Positions 19,869 through 29,367 of a stretch of DNA of 64,000 nt are shown here, in pieces. The stretch covers positions 62,001-126,000 of the forward strand of contig CAWAOQ010000008.1 of the NCBI GenBank assembly GCA_963783785.1, read 5' to 3'. The stretch comes from CADEEN01 sp963783785 (GTDB lineage Bacteria > Pseudomonadota > Gammaproteobacteria > Burkholderiales > Burkholderiaceae_C). Position 1 is the stretch's first letter; each line of letters starts with the position of its first letter. The notes under the pieces are model-generated. The model was not told where the DNA came from, made no database searches, and was given only the letters and a program-made list of their open reading frames with translations. Position numbers and translations under genes: made by a program.

Positions 19869-20594
19869 ATGGCCGGTCATTCCAAGTGGGCCAATATCCA
19901 GCACCGCAAGGGCCGCCAGGACGAGAAGCGCGGCAAGGCCTGGACCCGCGTGATCCGCGAGATCATGGTCGCGGCGCGGCTGGGCGGCGGGGACCCCTCG
20001 GCGAATCCGCGCCTGCGGCTGGCGATCGAGAAAGCCAAGGCCGTCAACCTGCCGGTCGAGACGGTCAAGCGCAACATCGACAAGGCCACCGGCGCCCTCG
20101 AAGGCGTCAGCTACGAGGAGATCCGCTACGAGGGTTACGGCATCGGCGGCGCGGCAATCATCGTCGACTGCATGACCGACAACCGCGTGCGCACGGTGGC
20201 CGAGGTGCGCCACGCCTTCAGCAAGTACGGCGGCAACCTCGGCACCGAGGGCTCGGTGGCGTTCCAGTTCAAGCATTGCGGCCAGTTGATCTTTGCGCCG
20301 GGCACCAGCGAGGACAAGGTCATGGAGGTCGCGCTCGAGGCCGGTGCCGAGGACGTGATCGCCGGCGAGGACGGTTCGATCGAGGTGCTGACGCCACCCA
20401 CCGAGTTCGAGGCGGTGAAGAACGCGCTCGAGGCGTCGGGCCTGAAACCGGAGATTGCCGAGGTGACGATGCGCGCCGAGAACACCGTCGAATTGTCCGG
20501 TGAGGACGCGCAGCGCATGCAGAAGCTGCTCGATGTGATCGAGGAGCTCGATGACGTGCAGGACGTGTATCACAACGCCGAACTCGATATCTGA
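19869..20594 (+). CDS. yebC: YebC/PmpR-family transcription and translation factor
   Basis: A 241-residue protein with the invariant start MAGHSKWANIQHRKGRQD. Family motifs include ANPRLRLAIEKAK, GYGIGGAAIIVDCMTDN and GGNLGTEGSVAFQF. YebC/PmpR proteins were described as transcriptional regulators and more recently as factors aiding translation of proline stretches. First gene of a tight co-directional group (purD 12 bp downstream). Undamaged. Confidence 0.96.
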   Translation: MAGHSKWANIQHRKGRQDEKRGKAWTRVIREIMVAARLGGGDPSANPRLRLAIEKAKAVNLPVETVKRNIDKATGALEGVSYEEIRYEGYGIGGAAIIVDCMTDNRVRTVAEVRHAFSKYGGNLGTEGSVAFQFKHCGQLIFAPGTSEDKVMEVALEAGAEDVIAGEDGSIEVLTPPTEFEAVKNALEASGLKPEIAEVTMRAENTVELSGEDAQRMQKLLDVIEELDDVQDVYHNAELDI

Positions 20595-20606
20595 GCGGAG
20601 CGCACG

Positions 20607-21885
20607 ATGAAAGTCCTCGTCATCGGCAGCGGCGGCCGCGAACACGCGCTGGCCTGGAAGCTCGCGCAGTCGCCGAAGGTGCAGCGGGTCTACGTGGCGC
20701 CGGGCAATGGCGGCACCGCGCTCGACCCGGCCTTGCGCAACGTGCCGATCAGCGAGCTGGGGGCGCTGGCGGATTTCGCTGCCGCCGAGAGGATCGCACT
20801 GACCGTGGTCGGCCCCGAGGCCCCGTTGGCGGCCGGCATCGTCGACCTCTTTCGCCTGCGTGGCCTGCGCATCTTCGGGCCGACGCGCGCCGCGGCGCAG
20901 CTCGAGAGTTCCAAGGCGTTCGCCAAGGAATTCATGCAGCGCCACGGCATCCCGACCGCGCTGTACGCCAGCTTCACCGACGCGGCGGCGGCGCATGCGC
21001 ACGTCGAGCGCCACGGTGCGCCGATCGTGGTCAAGGCCGACGGCCTGGCTGCGGGCAAGGGCGTCGTGGTGGCGATGAACGAGGCCGAGGCGCACGCGGC
21101 AATCGACTTCATGCTCGCTGGCCACGCGGCCGGCGCGCGCGTTGTGATCGAGGAGTTCATGGCCGGCGAGGAGGCCAGCTTCATCGTCATCAGCGACGGC
21201 CAGCGCGTGCTGCCGCTGGCCACCAGCCAGGACCACAAGCGCATCGGCGATGGCGACACCGGACCCAACACCGGCGGCATGGGCGCCTACTCGCCGGCAC
21301 CGGTGGTCACGCCCAACGTGCATGCCCGGGCGATGCACGAGATCGTGCTGCCGACCATCGCCGGCATGGCCGCCGACGGCCACCCGTTCAGCGGCTTTCT
21401 GTATGCCGGGCTGATGATCGACGCCGAGGGCAACCCGCGCGTGGTCGAGTTCAATGCCCGGTTGGGCGACCCCGAGGCCCAGGTGATCCTGATGCGCCTG
21501 AGGACCGACCTGTTCGATGTGCTGATGGCGGCCACCGCGGCCGGCGACACACCGAACCTCGACAGCGTCGCGCTCGAATGGGATCGCCGTGTCGCGCTCG
21601 GCGTGGTGATGGCCGCGCACGGCTACCCGCGGCACCGTGCGCAGCGGCGATGTCGTCGCCGGCCTGCCGCCCGACGCCAGTGACTCGATGGTGTTCCACG
21701 CCGGCACCGAACGCCGTGCCGACGGCACGCTGGTGACCAAGGGCGGCCGCGTGCTCTGCGTCACCGCGCTCGGCGATTCGGTCAGGACCGCACACCAGCG
21801 CGCCTACGCCGCCCTGGCGCCGATCCGCTTCGACGGCGCGCAATACCGCAGCGACATCGGCCACCGCGCCCTCAAGCAACGATGA
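20607..21885 (+). CDS. purD: Phosphoribosylamine-glycine ligase (frameshift near 21634)
   Basis: GAR synthetase, second step of de novo purine synthesis; ATP-grasp fold in the cytoplasm. From ATG 20607 it shows IGSGGREHALAWKL, VVKADGLAAGKGVVVA (ATP-grasp), DHKRIGDGDTGPNTGGMGAY and NPRVVEFNARLGDPE. Near 21634 one extra G shifts frame after AAHGYP; the other frame supplies SGDVVAGLP, TKGGRVLCVTALGDS and ends at TGA 21885. Combined length about 425 residues. Overlaps the acyltransferase start by 4 bp (ATGA). Confidence 0.95.
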
Positions 21886-22500
21886 GCGTCGACGCCACCG
21901 TGACCGAACGGCCGATCCAGCTGCACGGCAGCCGGCTGGCGCGCGGCCTCCTGCGCCTGGCCGGCTGGCGCGTGCAGTTCGACGGCCTGCCGGCCAGGCA
22001 GGGCGTGCTGATCGTCTACCCGCACACCTCGAACTGGGACTTCGTCGTCGGCGTGCTGGCCAAATGGTCCATCGGCATCCCGCTCGCGTTCTGGGGCAAG
22101 GACACGCTGTTCGACCTGCCGCTGTTCGGCCGCTGGATGCGCTGGATCGGCGGCGTGCCGGTCGATCGCCACAACCCGCGCGGCGCGGTGGGTGCGATGG
22201 TCAGCCGCTTTGCCGTGGCGCGCGAGCGCGACGAGTTCCTCTGGCTGGCGCTCTCGCCCGAAGGCACGCGCAGCTACCGCGACAGTTGGCGCAGCGGCTT
22301 CTACCAGGTGGCGCTGCAGGCCGGCGTGCCGCTCGGCCTGGCTTTCTTCGACTACCCGCAGCGCTGCGTCGGCGTCGATTCGTTCGTCCGCCTGACCGGC
22401 GATGTCGCGCCGCGACATGGCGGCGATCGAGGCCCGGCTCGGCCAGCGCCGCGGCCACAAACCCGAACTCGCGGCGCCGGTGCGGCTGTCGCGCCCATGA
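21882..22500 (+). CDS. PlsC-like lysophospholipid acyltransferase (frameshift near 22410)
   Basis: Contains VYPHTSNWDFVVGVLAKW, in which PHTSNWD corresponds to the HX4D acyltransferase motif with a His and Asp spaced by four residues, and LSPEGTRSYRDSWRSGFY, corresponding to the EGTR phosphate-binding motif. It probably transfers an acyl chain to a lysophospholipid or related lipid at the inner membrane. One extra base near 22410 breaks the last ~30 residues; the corrected frame reads DMAAIEARLGQRRGHKPELA and ends at TGA 22500. Length ~205 residues. Tightly packed in the purD-hemF operon (8 bp to hemF). Confidence 0.85.
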
Positions 22501-22507
22501 GGTCCCG

Positions 22508-23443
22508 ATGAGCGACAACGCCCCGGTTGCCCTGGTTCGCGACTACCTGCTCGGCTTGCAGCAGCGCATCGTCGACGCCCTCGAGGCCAGTGATGGCAGC
22601 GGGCGCTTCATCCGCGACGCCTGGGTCAAGCCGCCAGGCGAACGGCTGCAGGGCGAAGGCATCACGCGACTGGTCGAGGAGGGCGCCTTGCTCGAGCGTG
22701 GCGGCGTCGGTTTCTCGCACGTGCGTGGCCCCGCGCTGCCGCCCTCGGCGACGCAGCACCGGCCCGAACTGGCCGGCGCGCCGTTCGAGGCGATGGGCGT
22801 TTCACTGGTGTTCCACCCGCGCAACCCGTACGTGCCGACGGTGCACATGAACGTGCGCATGCTGGCGGCGCTGCCGCGGGCGGGCACGCGCCGGTGACCT
22901 GGTTCGGCGGCGGCATGGACCTGACGCCGTACTACGGCTTCGAGGACGACGCGGCGCACTTTCACCGCAGCTGCCGCGACGCGCTGGCCGCCGTTCGGCG
23001 ACGACAAGTACCCGCGCTTCAAGCAATGGTGCGACGAGTACTTCTTTCTCAAGCACCGCAACGAGCCGCGCGGCATCGGCGGCGTGTTCTTCGACGATTT
23101 CTCCGAACCCGGCTTCGATCAGAGCTTCGCGATGTTGCGTGCGGTCGGCGACGCCTTCCTGCCAGCCTACCTGCCGATCGTGCAGCGCCGCCGCGACATG
23201 CCCTTCGGCGAGCGCGAGCGCGACTTCCAGGCTTACCGGCGCGGGCGCTACGTCGAGTTCAACCTGGTGTGGGACCGCGGCACGCTGTTCGGCCTGCAGT
23301 CGGGCGGGCGCACCGAGAGCATCCTGATGTCGCTGCCGCCGATCGTGAAGTGGCGCTACGACTGGCACCCCGAGCCGGGCACGCCCGAGGCGCGCCTCTA
23401 CAGCGACTTCCTGCGGCCGCGCAACTGGGTCGACGGCGCGTGA
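22508..23443 (+). CDS. hemF: Oxygen-dependent coproporphyrinogen-III oxidase (two frameshifts)
   Basis: Converts coproporphyrinogen III to protoporphyrinogen IX in haem synthesis, using O2. Readable blocks in order are GVGFSHVRGPALPPSAT and NPYVPTVHMNVRM (frame 1), TWFGGGMDLTPYYGFEDDA (frame 2) and KYPRFKQWCDEYFFLKHRNE, RGRYVEFNLVWDRGT and GGRTESILMSLPP (frame 1 again). One G is apparently missing near 22880 and one base is extra near 22993, so the shifts cancel. Length ~311 residues, typical for HemF. The TGA overlaps the nadD GTG start (GTGA at 23440-23443). Confidence 0.95.
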
Positions 23444-24046
23444 CGCGACGCATTGGCCTGCTGGGTGGCACGTTCGACCCGGTGCACAACGCGCACCTGG
23501 CGCTGGCGTGCATTGCGCTCGACACGCTTGGGGCTCGACGAGTTGCGCTGGATTCCGGCCGGGGCGCCATGGCAGAAGACACGCCGCATCACCGCCGGGG
23601 CACACCGCGCAGCGATGCTGCAGCTGGCCATCGCCGGCGAACCGCGCTTCGTGCTCGAACGCTGCGAGCTCGAACGGGCAGGCCCGAGCTATACGCTCGA
23701 CACCGTGCGTGAACTGCAGCAGCGAGAGCCCGGCGCGCAGTGGTTTCTCGTCATCGGCCAGGACCAGTTCGCCAACCTGCACACCTGGCATGGCTGCGAA
23801 GAGCTGCTGTCGCGGGTGACACTGGCGGTGGCCGCCCGCCCCCGCGCCGCGCTGCAGGTCGATCCGCAACTGCTCGGCCACGCCTATCAGGTGCTGCCGT
23901 TGCCGCAGATGGACATCGCCGCCACCACGGTCCGCGAGCGCGTGGCCCGCGGCGAGCCGATCGACGATCTGGTGCCACCGGCGGTGGCACGCTATATTGA
24001 CCAGCACGCCCTGTACCGTTCGGACAGGGCCGACCACGGGAGCTGA
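23440..24046 (+). CDS. nadD: Nicotinate-nucleotide adenylyltransferase (frameshift near 23534)
   Basis: Adenylylates nicotinate mononucleotide in NAD synthesis. The GTG start at 23440 overlaps the hemF stop. The nucleotidyltransferase motif GGTFDPVHNAHLAL lies at residues ~8-21. One extra G in GGGG near 23534 breaks the frame; the next frame continues LDELRWIPAGAPWQKT, SYTLDTVREL, FLVIGQDQFANLHTW and the C-terminal ATTVRERVARGEPI (ISSTxVR-like). Ends at TGA 24046, directly followed by rsfS. Length ~202 residues. Confidence 0.95.
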
Positions 24047-24646
24047 ATGGACATCCGCAAGCTGCAACGCGCCATCGTCGATGGCCTCGAAGACGTGAAG
24101 GCGCAGAACATCCGCGTCTTCAACACCGAGCACCTCTCACCACTGTTCGAACGCGTGATCGTGGCCACCGGGGCCAGCAACCGGCAAACCAAGGCGCTGG
24201 CGGCGAGCGTGCGCGACAGCGTCAAGTCGCGCGGCCTGCAGGTGCTGCGCACCGAGGGCGAGGAAAACGGCGAGTGGATCATCGTCGACTGCGGCGCCGC
24301 GGTCGCGCACATCATGCAGCCGACCATCCGCGACTACTACCGCCTCGAGGAGATCTGGGGCGACAAGCCGGTGAAGATGAAGATCGATACCGAGGCCAAG
24401 GGCCTGGTCAAGGCGGCCGCGCCGACGGCCGGGAAGAAGGCAGCCGCCAAGGCAGCCGCCGGCAAGGCGCCACCCGCGGCGCCGGCGAAGAAGGCCGCGC
24501 CCGCCAGGAAGCCGGCCGGGGCGCGAGCGCCGGCGACAGCGGCGAAGAAGGGCGTCACGCGCACCGTCGGGGTGAAGAAGGCGGCGGCCAAGGTGGTCCG
24601 CAAGGCGGCTGCAAAGAAGGCCGCCGCCCCGCGTCGCGGCCGATGA
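24047..24646 (+). CDS. rsfS: Ribosome silencing factor RsfS with long Ala/Lys-rich tail
   Basis: Residues 1-117 are a complete RsfS domain: LEDVKAQNIRVFNTEHLSPL, VIVATGASNRQTKALA, GEWIIVDCGAAVAHIMQP and RDYYRLEEIWGDKP. RsfS binds ribosomal protein uL14 and prevents subunit joining in starvation. Residues ~118-199 form an 80-residue Ala/Lys/Pro/Arg tail (AAAKAAAGKAP, KKAAPARKPAG, VRKAAAKKAAAPRRGR) resembling histone H1-like repeats; E. coli RsfS (105 aa) lacks it. The tail is probably disordered and could bind RNA. Overlaps rlmH by 4 bp (ATGA). Confidence 0.95.
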   Translation: MDIRKLQRAIVDGLEDVKAQNIRVFNTEHLSPLFERVIVATGASNRQTKALAASVRDSVKSRGLQVLRTEGEENGEWIIVDCGAAVAHIMQPTIRDYYRLEEIWGDKPVKMKIDTEAKGLVKAAAPTAGKKAAAKAAAGKAPPAAPAKKAAPARKPAGARAPATAAKKGVTRTVGVKKAAAKVVRKAAAKKAAAPRRGR

Positions 24647-25122
24647 GGCTGACGCTGGTCGCCGTCGGCCAGCGCCAGCCGGAGTGGGCCGAAGCGGCGT
24701 ACGAGGATTTCGCCAAGCGCTTCCCGCCCGAACTGCGGCTCGAACTGAAGGCCGTCAAGGCCGAGCCGCGCACGTCGGGCAAGACCGCGCCCGCGCTGAT
24801 GGCGGCCGAGGCCGAGCGCATCGAGGCCGCCCTGCAGAAGGTCGCCAAAGGTGCGCGTCGCGTCGTGCTCGACGAGCACGGCGAGCGCCGGACCACGCTG
24901 CAACTGGCCGAGCGCCTGCGCATGTGGCTCGGCGACGGCCGCGACGTGGCGCTGATCATCGGTGGTCCCGACGGCCTGGCCGCCTCGCTCAAGGCCAGCG
25001 CGGACGAAACGCTGCGCCTGTCGGACCTGACGCTGCCGCACGCCTTCGTGCGCGTGCTGCTGGCCGAGGCGCTGTACCGCGCCTGGTCGGTGACGGCCGG
25101 CCATCCCTACCACCGCGAGTGA
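24643..25122 (+). CDS. rlmH: 23S rRNA (pseudouridine1915-N3)-methyltransferase
   Basis: A 159-residue SPOUT methyltransferase. Motifs: MRLTLVAVGQRQPEW at the N-terminus, RRVVLDEHGERRTT, ALIIGGPDGLAASL (SAM-binding knot) and the C-terminal LPHAFVRVLLAEALYRAWSV ending HPYHRE. RlmH methylates pseudouridine 1915 in helix 69 of 23S rRNA on 70S ribosomes. Pairing with rsfS is conserved across bacteria. Starts inside the rsfS stop (ATG 24643). Confidence 0.97.
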   Translation: MRLTLVAVGQRQPEWAEAAYEDFAKRFPPELRLELKAVKAEPRTSGKTAPALMAAEAERIEAALQKVAKGARRVVLDEHGERRTTLQLAERLRMWLGDGRDVALIIGGPDGLAASLKASADETLRLSDLTLPHAFVRVLLAEALYRAWSVTAGHPYHRE

Positions 25123-25124
25123 CC

Positions 25125-25739
25125 ATGGCGATGCTGGCACACGAGTTCGTCTACCTGGCGTCGCAGAGCCCGCGCCGCGCGCAGTTGCTCGACCAGCTCG
25201 GCGTGCGCCACGTCTTCCTGCTGGCCGACGGCGACGAGGACGCCGAGGCGCTCGAAGCCGAGCGGCGCGGCGAAGTGCCGGCGGCCTATGTCGAGCGCGT
25301 GACGCGCGCCAAGCTCGCGGCGGCGCGGCGGCGGCTGGCCGCGCGTGCGCTTGCCGTGGCGCCGATCCTGTGTGCCGACACCACGGTGGCGCTCGGCACG
25401 CGGGTTCTGGGCAAGCCTGCCGATGCCGAGCACGCGCGCACGATGCTCGCTGCACTGTCGGGCCGCACGCACCGGGTGCTGACGGCAGTGGCCGTCGCGG
25501 CGGGGCGGCGCACGCTGTTCGCATTGAGCGTGTCGCGGGTGCACTTTGCCGCCATCGCCATGGCCGAGATCGAGGCCTATGTCGCCAGCGGCGAGCCGTT
25601 CGGCAAGGCCGGCGCCTACGCGATCCAGGGTCGCGCCGCGGCGTGGATCGAGCGCATCGACGGCAGCTACACCGGTATCATGGGTTTGCCACTGCACGAG
25701 ACGGCGCGGCTCCTGCGCCAGGCCCAGGTCAGCTTCTGA
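25125..25739 (+). CDS. maf: Maf-family nucleoside triphosphate pyrophosphatase (dTTP/UTP type)
   Basis: A 204-residue Maf protein. Motifs: YLASQSPRRAQLLDQLG at the N-terminus, ILCADTTVALGTRVLGKP (catalytic Asp) and GAYAIQGRAAAWIERIDGSY, which fits the YhdE-type dTTP/UTP pyrophosphatase branch. It hydrolyses non-canonical or excess nucleoside triphosphates to monophosphates. Starts 2 bp after rlmH; rng follows 13 bp downstream. Undamaged. Confidence 0.94.
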   Translation: MAMLAHEFVYLASQSPRRAQLLDQLGVRHVFLLADGDEDAEALEAERRGEVPAAYVERVTRAKLAAARRRLAARALAVAPILCADTTVALGTRVLGKPADAEHARTMLAALSGRTHRVLTAVAVAAGRRTLFALSVSRVHFAAIAMAEIEAYVASGEPFGKAGAYAIQGRAAAWIERIDGSYTGIMGLPLHETARLLRQAQVSF

Positions 25740-25752
25740 ATCGAGCGTCTGC

Positions 25753-27255
25753 ATGCAAGACATCCTGATCAACTGGACGCCGCAGGAAACCCGCGTGGCC
25801 GTGGTCGAGAACGGCGCGGTGCAGGATCTGCACATCGAGCGCGCGCTCGAGCGCGGGCTGGTCGGCAACATCTACCAGGGCAAGGTCGCGCGCGTGCTGC
25901 CGGGCATGCAGAGCGCGTTCATCGACATCGGCCTCGAACGCGCGGCCTTCCTGCACGTGGCCGACCTGCACGCCGGCTACGGCACCGGCAACGGCGGCGC
26001 CCGCGATCGCGGTGCCGATGCCAGCGGCAACGTGCCGCAGCCACCGATCGAACGCCTGGTGTTCGAGGGCCAGGCCCTGACCGTCCAGGTGATCAAGGAC
26101 CCGATCGGCACCAAGGGTGCGCGGCTGTCGACGCAGGTCAGCATTGCCGGGCGCATGCTGGTGCACCTGCCGCAGGACAACCATATCGGCATCTCGCAGA
26201 AGATCGGCTCGCCCGAACTGCGCGAGCAGTTGCGCCAGCGCATGGTGGCGTTGGTGGGCAAGCCCGAGGAGGGCGGTGGCGGCGGCTTCATCCTGCGCAC
26301 CAATGCCGAAGAGGCGAGCGACACCGAACTGGCCGACGACATCGCCTACCTGCGCAAGACCTGGGCCGCGATCCGCGAGCGCGCCTACGCGTCGCCGCCG
26401 GGCACGCTGCTGCACCAGGACCTGACATTGGCCGAACGCGTGCTGCGCGACCTGACCGTCGACGACACGCAGGCCATCCGCATCGATTCGCGGCTGCAGT
26501 ACGAGCACCTGCTCGCCTTCGGCAACGCCTACACGCCGGGCGCCGTCGGCAAGCTCGTGCACTACCAGGGCGAGCGGCCGATCTTCGACCTGTGCAACAT
26601 CGACGAAGAGATCCGCCGCGCACTCGCGCGCCGTGTCGACCTGAAGAGCGGCGGCTACCTGATCATCGACCAGACCGAGGCGCTGACCACCGTCGACGTC
26701 AACACCGGCGGCTTCGTCGGCGCGCGCAACTTCGACGACACCATCTTCAAGACCAACCTCGAGGCGGCCGGCGCCATCGCCCGCCAGCTGCGGCTGCGCA
26801 ACCTGGGCGGCATCATCATCGTCGACTTCATCGACATGACGCGCGAAGACCACCAGGCCGCGGTGCTGGCCGAGTTTCGCAAGCAGCTCGCGCGCGACCG
26901 CACCCGCACCACGGTCAGCGGCTTCACGCAACTGGGCCTGGTGGAGATGACCCGCAAGCGCACGCGCGAGAGCCTGGCGCACCTGCTGTGCGAGCCGTGC
27001 CCCACCTGCGAAGGCCGCGGCCAGGTCAAGACCGCGCGCAGCGTGTGCTACGACATCCTGCGCGAGGTGCTGCGCGAGGCGCGCCAGTTCGATCCGAAGG
27101 AGTTCCGCGTCGTCGCCAGCGCTTCGGTGGTCGAGATGCTGCTCGACGAGGAAAGCCAGTACCTCGCGGGCCTGTCGGAGTTCATCGGCAAGCCGATCTC
27201 GCTGTCGGTGGAGCCGAGCGCGAACCCGGAGAACTACGACATCGTGCTGCTCTGA
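25753..27255 (+). CDS. rng: Ribonuclease G
   Basis: A 500-residue endoribonuclease of the RNase E/G family. It begins MQDILINWTPQETRVAVVEN and has an S1 domain (GNIYQGKVARVLPGMQSAFI), catalytic-site DVNTGGFVG and IVDFIDM acidic residues, and a zinc-link Cys pair in CEPCPTCEGRGQ. The length and lack of a long C-terminal scaffold identify RNase G rather than RNase E. It matures the 5' end of 16S rRNA and degrades some mRNAs. Last gene of the yebC-to-rng run. Confidence 0.96.
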   Translation: MQDILINWTPQETRVAVVENGAVQDLHIERALERGLVGNIYQGKVARVLPGMQSAFIDIGLERAAFLHVADLHAGYGTGNGGARDRGADASGNVPQPPIERLVFEGQALTVQVIKDPIGTKGARLSTQVSIAGRMLVHLPQDNHIGISQKIGSPELREQLRQRMVALVGKPEEGGGGGFILRTNAEEASDTELADDIAYLRKTWAAIRERAYASPPGTLLHQDLTLAERVLRDLTVDDTQAIRIDSRLQYEHLLAFGNAYTPGAVGKLVHYQGERPIFDLCNIDEEIRRALARRVDLKSGGYLIIDQTEALTTVDVNTGGFVGARNFDDTIFKTNLEAAGAIARQLRLRNLGGIIIVDFIDMTREDHQAAVLAEFRKQLARDRTRTTVSGFTQLGLVEMTRKRTRESLAHLLCEPCPTCEGRGQVKTARSVCYDILREVLREARQFDPKEFRVVASASVVEMLLDEESQYLAGLSEFIGKPISLSVEPSANPENYDIVLL

Positions 27256-27341
27256 GTCGGCCTGGCCGGGCGTCTCACCGCCGGCGCGCAGAGCACGCAT
27301 CCGGCGGCGGGGCAACTTCTGAAAAAGGGACTTCAAGCGTC

Positions 27342-28523
27342 ATGACACCAGACACCTCGACTTCAGCGACACCCTGCCCACCGACGCCGCCGACGCGCTG
27401 CTCGTCGGCCGCCTGTGGCAGCCCGACATCGGCCCGACGGTGGTGGCCTGCCATGGCGGCGCCTTGTTCGACCTGTCGCGCGTGGCGCCGACGACGAGCC
27501 AGTTGTTCGAGCTCGACGCACCGGCCGCGGCGGTGCGCGCTGCGCTGGCCACGGCGCCGCGCATCGCGGACTTCGCCTCGGCGCTGGCCAACAGCGACGA
27601 AGCCGTGCGCGACGCGCGCCGGCCCTGGCTGCTCGCGCCGTGCGACCTGCAGGTGATCAAGGCCAGCGGCGTGACCTTCGTCGCCAGCCTGCTCGAACGC
27701 GTGATCGAGGAGCAGGCGCGCGGCGACGCGTCGAAGGCCGAGGGCATCCGCCGCTCGCTGCAGGGCATCCTCGGCGACAACCTGGCCGGCATCGTGCCCG
27801 GCTCGGCCGAGGCGGCGCGCGTCAAGCAGGTGCTGATCGCGCAGGGCGCCTGGTCGCAGTACCTCGAGGTCGGCATCGGCCCCGATGCCGAGATCTTCAC
27901 CAAGGCGCCGGTGCTGTCGTCGGTGGGCACGGGCAGCCATGTCGGCATCCACCCGAAGTCGCACTGGAACAACCCCGAGCCCGAGATCGTGCTGGCGGTG
28001 ACGAGCCGCGGCGCAACGGTCGGCGCGACGCTCGGCAACGACGTCAACCTGCGCGACTTCGAAGGCCGCAGCGCGCTGCTGCTCGGCAAGGCCAAGGACA
28101 ACAACGCCTCCTGCGCCATCGGCCCCTTCATCCGCCTGTTCGACGACCACTTCGGCATCGACGACGTGCGCCGGGCCGACCTGGCGATGCGCGTCGACGG
28201 CCCCGACGGCTTCACGCTGCACGGATCGAGTTCACTGGCGATGATCAGCCGCGATCCGCTGGACATCGTGGGCCATGCGATCGGCGCGAACCACCAGTAC
28301 CCGGACGGCTTCATGCTGTTCCTGGGCACGATGTTCGCGCCGACGCAGGACCGCCACGGCCCCGGGCCTGGGCTTCACGCACGACGTCGGCGACGTGGTG
28401 CGCATCGGCACGCCGCGCCTGGGCACGCTGGTCAACCGCGTCGATCACTGCGAGCGCGCCGCGCCCTGGCAGTTCGGCATCGGTGCGCTGATGCGCAACC
28501 TGGCGCAGCGCGGCTTGCTGTGA
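27342..28523 (+). CDS. Fumarylacetoacetate hydrolase-family protein (two frameshifts)
   Basis: About 393 residues. ATG 27342 starts MTPDT; one C is apparently missing near 27358 and the next frame runs FSDTLPTDAADALLVGRLW, KASGVTFVASLLERVIEE, YLEVGIGPDAEIFTK, WNNPEPEIVL, GNDVNLRDFEGRSALLLGKA and DNNASCAIGPFIRLFD. An extra G near 28365 shifts to THDVGDVVRIGTP and GIGALMRNLAQRGLL. Metal ligands of the FAH fold lie in the EPEIVL/GNDVNLRD region. The length and sequence resemble 2-keto-3-deoxy-sugar acid dehydratase-like FAH members; the substrate is not certain. Convergent with bpt. Confidence 0.85.
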
Positions 28524-28554
28524 GGCCGCGCCGCGGCACTCGACGGGGCGGTCG

Positions 28555-29310
28555 TCAACGGCCGGTGTCGCCCGCCGCCACCCACTGCCCGTCGACCAGC
28601 AGTTCGTGGGGGCCGAACCTGGCCTTGTAGGCCATCTTGTCGCTGGCCGCGATCCAGTAGCCGAGATAGACGTGCGGCAACCCGAGGATGCGGGTCTGCT
28701 CGATCTGCCACAGCACGCTGTAGGTGCCGTAGCTGGCCTCGGGGTCGGGCTCGTAGAAGGTGTAGACGGCCGACAGGCCGTCGCTGAGCACGTCGAGGAT
28801 GGCCACCATCTTCAGCGCGCCGAGCGGGCCCTGGCCTTCGCGTGCCGGCTCGCGAAATTCCACCAGCCGCGAGTTGACGCGGCTTTGCAGCAGGAACTGG
28901 GTGTACTGGTCGACGCTGTCCTGGTCCATGCCGCCGCCGCTGTGACGGCCCGACTGGTAGCGCAGGTAGAGCTGGTAGTGCTCGGGCAGGAAGCCCAGCC
29001 GCAGCACGCGCGGCACCAGGTGCTGGTGTGCCTTCCAGGCGCGGCGCTGGCTGCGCGTGGGCTTGAAGCCCGCCACCGGCACGCGCAGCGGCACGCAGGC
29101 GCGGCAGCCGTCGCAATGCGGGCGGTAGGTGAACATGCCGCTGCGCCGGAAGCCGTTGGCCACCAGGCCCGAGTAGGCATCGGCGTGGATCAGGTGGCTG
29201 GGCGTGGCCACCTGCGAGCGGGCCTGCCGGCCGGGCAGGTAGCTGCACGGGTAGGGCGCCGTCGCGTAGAACTGCAACGACGCGAGCGGAAGTTCTTTCG
29301 GTGCGGTCAC
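28555..29310 (-). CDS. bpt: Aspartate/glutamate leucyltransferase (bacterial N-degron tagging)
   Basis: A 251-residue protein of the ATE1-like Bpt family, which transfers Leu from Leu-tRNA to proteins with N-terminal Asp or Glu, marking them for ClpS-ClpAP. N-terminal motif FYATAPYPCSYLPGRQARSQ carries the conserved Cys; CDGCRACVPLRVPV follows, and a GNAT-like C-terminal half contains SAVYTFYEPD and LGYWIAASDKMAYKARF. GTG start at 29310. It lies 57 bp downstream of aat, which makes the complementary tagging enzyme. Undamaged. Confidence 0.95.
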   Translation of the reverse strand: MTAPKELPLASLQFYATAPYPCSYLPGRQARSQVATPSHLIHADAYSGLVANGFRRSGMFTYRPHCDGCRACVPLRVPVAGFKPTRSQRRAWKAHQHLVPRVLRLGFLPEHYQLYLRYQSGRHSGGGMDQDSVDQYTQFLLQSRVNSRLVEFREPAREGQGPLGALKMVAILDVLSDGLSAVYTFYEPDPEASYGTYSVLWQIEQTRILGLPHVYLGYWIAASDKMAYKARFGPHELLVDGQWVAAGDTGR

Positions 29311-29367
29311 TCGGGAGGGCTGGCGGCGGTGGCGGGGTCGAGCCCGAGAAGGGTCCAGTGCGCCGGA

